A stretch of 64,000 nucleotides of DNA from Torymus aiolomorphi. Lineage: Eukaryota; Arthropoda; Insecta; Hymenoptera; Torymidae. Both the position numbers and the translations under genes were made by a program. Below the pieces are notes generated by a model. The model had not been told where the DNA came from. It saw only the letters and a list, made by a program, of their open reading frames with translations, and did no database searches. Within the stretch, counting starts at the first letter, position 1. Every line of letters begins with the position of its first letter. Shown in pieces: positions 58,007 to 64,000 of the stretch. The DNA lies in assembly GCA_036365515.1 (NCBI GenBank), contig CM070877.1, positions 84,480,522-84,544,521 of the forward strand, read 5' to 3'.

Positions 58007-58011
<5 letters not shown>

Positions 58012-58136
58012 CGCGCATCAATCCATCTGCGACTACTGGATTAGCTGCCGGTAACTTACCGCGCGCGTGCGTGTGAGGTGTGGTGGTTTACCATAGAGCG
58101 CTCGCTACCGCGTCGTGTTTGTGATTTGCGCTGGGG

Positions 58137-59293
58137 ATGAGCTCTCGTCAGTACCCCGCGTGCAACATTAGAATTGTGCGTGGTGACACTTCACTTTATG
58201 CCTGTGCAGCCTGCAAGCGCATCTTCCACGCCTCGTGCCTTGTACCTGCTGACTCCCTGCAGACTGGTGCGCTTCACTACTGCAGTACGTGTACCTCGCT
58301 CACCCAGCCAATAGCATCTGGAGCTAGCGTTGCCCACAGCAACTGCCTAGCTGACACGCCCATAGCCACTCCCCCGCGGCCATTACCGATCGCGACGTGC
58401 GAATACGACTTGCCGGCGGCTCCGCCTACCGACATCACTGCTGCAAAGAGGCGTGCGTCTACTCCCTCTCCGTCCATCACGCCGGCGCTAAAGACCTACT
58501 GCACAGGCATGGACAGAAATCCTGCTGCGTCTCAGTTGTCGCTAGATCTCCAGGAGGCGACTAGTGACTATGGCTCCCTCGTCAACGAAGTGACCAAAGC
58601 CGAGCTGAGCCAGGCGCCACCTTACATGCAGGCCTTCCTAAAATGTATCTCCCGCTCTCATGAGCGAATAGAAAATGCCGTCACTAGCCTACGCACGCGT
58701 CTGGAGGACACTGCGCGCAGGGCGCAGGCCTTCAATCTGTTGGCCGTACTGCTCCGTGCAGTGAGGCAATGGAAGATCGCTGCGAGGTGGTGATGAAGGG
58801 CATCCCGGCCTCTGTCGCGCTTTAGCCAGCTAAACTCGTTGCCGCCTTATTTCTAGCACTGAAAATCTCGCACCTGGTGCCGCTTGTGGTTAGCATGCGA
58901 GAGTGGAACCCCACTGCTCGTGCTGCCGGCAGCCCCCTGGGCACTGCGCCCGGTGCGTCAGCCGGCCCTGCGCAGCGTACGAGTGGCCTCTTTTTCGCTC
59001 TTGCTTCCCCGCAAACCCGCGATGCTGTCCTACACTGCTCTCCGGCCCTTCGCAATCTCTCGTGCCAGACTATTTTCGGTGCAGGGGGGTCGTCCCGGCT
59101 CTCATTGAATGCGCTCTAGGCCGCGCCGGTCTACAATATACTCAAGCGCGCGCTCGCTGTATATAAGACGTTTGGGTACGAGCGGCCTTTCGTCAGAAAT
59201 TTAGTTGTCTGCATGCGTCCCTCCGAGACCGCTGCGCTCATCCCTATACGCTGCGCAACCGACCTCGATGGGCTCTTAAACACGTCTGATTGA
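58137..59293 (+). pseudogene. LINE B ORF1 (PHD-like finger, FP-like C-terminus)
   Basis: ATG 58137. MSSRQYPACNIRIVRGDTS, then YACAACKRIFHASCLVPADS and HYCSTC form a PHD-like zinc finger. A Pro/Ala/Ser-rich linker follows, then a helical stretch SHERIENAVTSLRTRLED. A frameshift near 58770 moves to the frame with EVVMKGIPASVAL, a TAG at about 58823, then FFALASPQTRDAVLHCSPAL, FGAGGSSRLSLNAL, a TAG near 59117, and NLVVCMRPSETAALIPI, ending at 59293, 21 bp before ORF2. The C-terminal blocks match FP-type LINE ORF1 proteins. One shift and two stops make it defective. Confidence 0.75.
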
Positions 59294-59314
59294 CGTCTAC
59301 GGCCGCGACCGCCA

Positions 59315-62300
59315 GTGAACCGGCATGCGGGCACCATTGTCGCCGGTCACATCAATGTAAACCGCCTCTCCCTCACTCACTTTGCACTCCTTGAGGCTGA
59401 GGTATCGCAAACTCATTTTGATGTCTTGGCAGTAACCGAGACCTTCCTGTCGCCGGGCGACAATGACGCGCACCTTAGCCTCGACGGATTTAACTTCTTT
59501 CGCACAGACCGTCAGGGGAGGGGCGGTGGCGGTGCGGCATTTATGTACGTGACACCTTCGCCGCTCACGTTCTTGCAAGCTCTGACCCCTTCTTTAATAA
59601 TACCCCTGAATTCCTCATCCTCGAAATCACCAACCATCTCACGAAGCTTCTTTTTGCTGCTGTATACCGCCAATCTCACGCCTCGTATCCTCTTCACTTT
59701 TTCAATTGCCTTTCTACATACCTTCCGCACTTCAACTCCCTCATAGTCACCGGTGACTTCAATATAAACATGGCCATCCCCACTGCACCTGCCACTATCC
59801 GCCTCAAAGACTACCTCGACTCAAACTCCCTCCATCTCATCCCTTCTGACCCCACTCATCATCAAGATTGGCGTGATTCGCACACCTGGATTGATCTCTT
59901 TATCACCAATTCCGATGACCAGGTCTTGGCCTACTCGAAGTCTCCTGTTCCTTTTATCGCGGGTCACGACTTCATCAAGCTTATTCTTGCTTGCTCCAAA
60001 CTGCCACTCGTAGAGAAGTCCATTATGGCCCGCGATCTCAAGAGGCTCAATCCAGAGGTGCTGGATCGTGCCCTCCTGCAACATCTTCAGGCTGCTCACC
60101 ACTTGCCATCTCCGTCTAACTCCTTCATTGCTACCTCTCCCACGTTAGAGCTTGTTTTGGGCCCCTGCCCGGCGGATGTCTGCGCTGCTGAGCGAGCACT
60201 CACGGGAGCTCTTATCGCATCGTACGACGCTGCCGCCCCGCTGCGTAAGCTCACGCTCTCGTCGCGGCGCAAGCCCTGGGTCAGCACCCAAATTAGGGCC
60301 CTAATGAGGGCTAGAGCTTACAAGATCGCGTGTAGCTTACGTGCGCCGGCTGATATGGCACGATTTCGCGCGCTCCGGTCTGAGGCTAGTAACGCACTCG
60401 ACGGGGCAAAAAACCAGTACATTTCATCACGAATCGCGGATACGCCAACCGTCGAGGCAAAATGGCGGGAGCTAAAATGCCTTCATGTCTCCGGCTCAAA
60501 GGCGCCGTCACCGTTCCTCCACTTTGACAAAACGACTTTGAACGCGCACTACGCTGCCACTGTGAACATTCACCCGTCGGTCACTGAGCGCGACTTTGAT
60601 ATCATCGCTGCGCTTCCTTTCAATACTTCTCGTGACTCTCACTTTTGCCTGCGCCCTGTCACGGTTCAAGAGGTTGCCAACGCGCTTCAACGTAGTCATT
60701 CTAAGGCAGTAGGCTGTGATGGTGTCTCGGTACCTATGTTGAAGCTCTCTGTCCCCCGCGTGCTCCCGCATATCACCAACCTGCTAAACGCGTCCATCAT
60801 TCACGCGACCTTCCCTTCCGACTGGGAAAAGGTGCTGATTCGGCCAATTGCCAAGAGCAAATCAATGAGCCAGCCGTCCGACACGTGGCCTATCGCTCAG
60901 CTCCCTGAGCTCTCGAAGGTGCTTGAGCGACTAGTACATGACCAACTGCAGGGGTATCTTGTGGTAAATGGTATTCTCCATCATCGGCAAGCGGGCTTTC
61001 ACCGTGGGCATAGCACGCAAACTACGCTGTTGGGTGTGTTTGATGATGTTCGCTATGCCGTGGATAAACGTATGATTACTATCCTCATATTGTTCAACTT
61101 CTCCAAGGCATTCGACTCCATTCCGCACGCCCTACTGCTAGCCAAGCTGAGAGCCATCAACGTCTCCACGCATGCCCTCCACTGGTTTTTTAACTATCTC
61201 GTGAATCGCCTCCAAGCTGTCGTCGATGAAGGCGGCATTATCTCAAGTTGGCTGCATGCAGCGTCGGGAGTCCCTCAAGGCAGCGTGCTAGGTCCATTAC
61301 TCTTTGCTATCTTTATAAACGACCTCCTGGCGGCCGTGCGATACGCCAAACTCATGATTTTCGCAGATGATACACAACTCTATCATCACTTCCTGCCAGC
61401 CGACTATCAGGGTGCCATCGCTCGCCTAAACCATGATGCTCAGGCTGTTGCAGATTGGGCCCGAACAAATGGTCTTCTCCTTAACCCCGGGAAGACTAAG
61501 GTTGTTTTGCTTGGTAGTAGCTACTACACGAGAGAGTTTGACTTCTCTGTGCTCCCGCAAATTGTGATTGACGGCGTCGCTCTGCCCTATGTCACCGAGG
61601 CGCGCAGCCTTGGAGTCACCTTTACCAGTGACCTAGACTGGCAGGTGCACGCGAGAAATGTGGCCCGAGCGGTGTTCGCAGGCCTTTTCACACTGCGTTT
61701 TTACCGTCACGCTCTCTCCAGGGATCTTAGGAAAAATCTCGTCGAAACCCTGATCTTTCCTCGCTTCGATTATGCCAGCCCAGTCTACAGTCACCTCGAT
61801 AAAGAGCGTATCAAGAAGCTCGAGATGGCCCTAAACGCGTGCGTCCGCTTTGTAGTCGGAGGTCTAGCGTTGCGTGACCACATCACCCCCTATCGCCTTG
61901 CACTTGGCTGGCTCTCGGCTCGTAGAAGGCGAGAATACCTTGTGGGCATCCAGGCTTACAAGGTCGTTGCTAGCGCCTACCCCCCCCCCCCTTCTGCTCG
62001 ATCGCTTCAACTTCCGGGTTGACACCGATGTCGCAGTGCGTTGCTCCGACAGGCTTCCGCCGCGTGCCTTTGAGCCGCCTACGCCGCGCACCGAAGCGTT
62101 CCGCAACTCATTTGCCCTCGAGGCCATGGCCCTTCTCAACTCGGTCAGCGTGGTGGAGTTCACCACCGAGAAGCTCGGCCTTTTCAAACGCACCTTGCGT
62201 GAAACGCTCTTCAACCGGGACGTCGCCGATTGGGAAAAACGGGTGAGGGACGAGGGTCTGCACCTTCGCCTACTCTACCAGCCTGACCTGCCCTACGCAG

Positions 62301-62320
62301 ACCTTCGTGCGCGGCTCTAG
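59315..62320 (+). pseudogene. LINE B ORF2: EEP endonuclease and reverse transcriptase
   Basis: ATG 59315. Endonuclease blocks: VAGHINVNRLSLTHFALLE, DVLAVTETFLS, GGGGAAFMYV, then a shift near 59595, LLFAAVYR, LIVTGDFNIN, SHTWIDLFI and IAGHDF. RT: SHSKAVGCDGVSVPMLK, QAGFHRGHSTQTTLL and motif A ILFNFSKAFDS, where the catalytic Asp before FSKAFD is Asn (AAC at about 61096). GVPQGSVLGPLLFAIFIND and LMIFADDTQLY follow. A C-terminal LINE block continues past a 12-C run (61980-61991) that shifts the frame into DRFNFRVDTDVAVR ... LHLRLLYQPDLPYADLRARL, ending at 62320. The Asn substitution alone would abolish RT activity. Confidence 0.88.
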
Positions 62321-63140
<820 letters not shown>

Positions 63141-63209
63141 GTTTTCCTGTGCTGAATATTACAGTCCATAATTTTAGGTTACGGGTAACCACACCAGCAA
63201 GGCCCCCAG

Positions 63210-63377
63210 ATGCAGTGCGAGTTCTACATGGACATCAGTATTCTCATTAATGGGCTTCATGGAAGAATGGCGGTTGCATCGGGGGAGCTTCAGGATCATG
63301 CTGTGCCAGTCTTGGTTTCTTCTTGCCGCTTTCAGCCGGTATCAAGTAATCTTGCAGCAAAGGTGCAAAACGTTTAG
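63210..63377 (+). CDS. Short hypothetical frame, unrecognised
   Basis: 55 codons, MQCEFYMDISILINGLHGRM... to ...SSNLAAKVQNV. It has ordinary amino-acid composition, unlike the low-complexity frames nearby. It follows an intron-like GTGAGATCC (63115) to ATTACAG (63171). Could be an exon of an unknown gene or part of LINE D. Low confidence that it is expressed. Confidence 0.2.
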   Translation: MQCEFYMDISILINGLHGRMAVASGELQDHAVPVLVSSCRFQPVSSNLAAKVQNV

Positions 63378-64000
63378 AATCTCACTCCTACGGAATAACC
63401 TTGACTCTTTTCTTCTATGTTTGAAGGTGTCCATGGAACTATGTTGACGGCAAGGTAGAAGGTAGGTAGTATCCGTCAGAGACTGATTGGTATGTAACTT
63501 GCAGTCCTTGTTTTGTTTGTCTAATCACAGTCATATTTTCAGGAAATCGGAGGTCGTACACTACAGAGGGATAAAGTGGGAGTGTGCTGGGAGCCAGCGA
63601 CACAGGCCTCACAGGGACCTAGCATAGGAGAAGGCTGCAGCACGCCTTCTTCAACATCAACAGGGACCTACGCCTCAGGAGATCGCAGTGCTCCTGGCTG
63701 ATACAGGGGAATAGTTCTCGTTAGGATCTAAAGGATAAGTAAGTAATAATTAGTAGATTAGAAGGTAGTAGGGGCGGCTCTGGACCTTCTTCTCCAGATC
63801 CCTTTCCTTATTGGTAGGTTTTTCTAGTTTTCGCATACCATAGTTGAGTATGACTCCCTATGGGCAGCTCGCTAGGAGAGAGCTTCGGAGTCCGATCAAC
63901 TAATCATTTTATTGTAACGCTCTCAAACTAGGGCGTTACAATCGTCACAATCCCCACGTATGAATGAGATTAGAGGAGCAAGTTTTTTTTCTTTGAAAAT
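63378..64000. other. No gene recognised; perfect 10-bp inverted repeat at 63911-63942
   Basis: Unique-looking sequence of mixed composition. ATTGTAACGC (63911-63920) and GCGTTACAAT (63933-63942) form a perfect stem with a 12-nt loop. TGTAACGC and GCGTTACA also resemble LTR termini, but no LTR could be traced. Confidence 0.35.

Noticed and set aside
63911..63942. LTR termini (TGTAACGC...GCGTTACA)
   Set aside because: Only a 10-bp stem with a 12-nt loop; no LTR body, PBS or second copy in the window.

Overview
Eukaryotic, AT-rich, intron-bearing DNA built almost entirely of transposable elements and tandem repeats. The mix (Ty3/gypsy, Ty1/copia, Penelope-like retroelements, CR1-like LINEs with PHD/FP-type ORF1, mariner, a Mutator-like transposase remnant, a long-TIR element with an XPG/FEN-like nuclease) suggests an arthropod, most likely an insect. 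No host protein-coding gene could be identified with confidence, and nearly every element is a broken copy.

Layout. 1-2083: minus-strand gypsy element (start of pol, protease, frameshifted gag, probable 5' LTR). 2302-10330: 8-kb DNA transposon with ~1.17-kb terminal inverted repeats, holding one long disabled gene (zinc-ribbon-like N-terminus, large conserved core, XPG/FEN-like nuclease, CXC Cys-rich motif, acidic tail). 10331-13100: a dispersed family carrying internal (CA)n. 14153-20878: ~21-copy tandem satellite of 314 bp with a trimeric higher-order repeat. 20880-24370: foldback repeat, GC-hairpin cluster and a 175-bp tandem repeat. 24860-26460: 5'-truncated Penelope. 26500-29590: minus-strand copia remnant. 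29548-35371: giant inverted repeat enclosing a MITE and a LINE whose middle is inverted between (TA)n tracts. 35391-37749: Mutator-like remnant with a mariner inserted in a 43-bp minisatellite. 38034-44074: Penelope 1 with Penelope 2 nested in its 3' end, each flanked by target duplications and each with head-to-head inverted arms. 44453-63100: LINE units in head-to-tail order, every junction a (CT)n tract. The first LINE has swallowed a TIR element (itself holding a third Penelope and a telomere-like array) and an internally deleted copia with intact LTRs and a 5-bp TSD.

Most notable points: (i) intact hammerhead-ribozyme cores at the Penelope ends, with palindromic ACGU stem III and a shared extra purine next to stem II; (ii) LINEs apparently specific for (CT)n microsatellites; (iii) the long-TIR transposon coding for an XPG/FEN-like nuclease; (iv) the 314-bp satellite, each unit carrying a 3' splice-site-like signal and a potential donor; (v) an interstitial array of 15-bp CCCTTAAACCCTAAA-like units. 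Insertion order can be read in several places, because excising an insert restores the host element's frame or leaves a clear target duplication.
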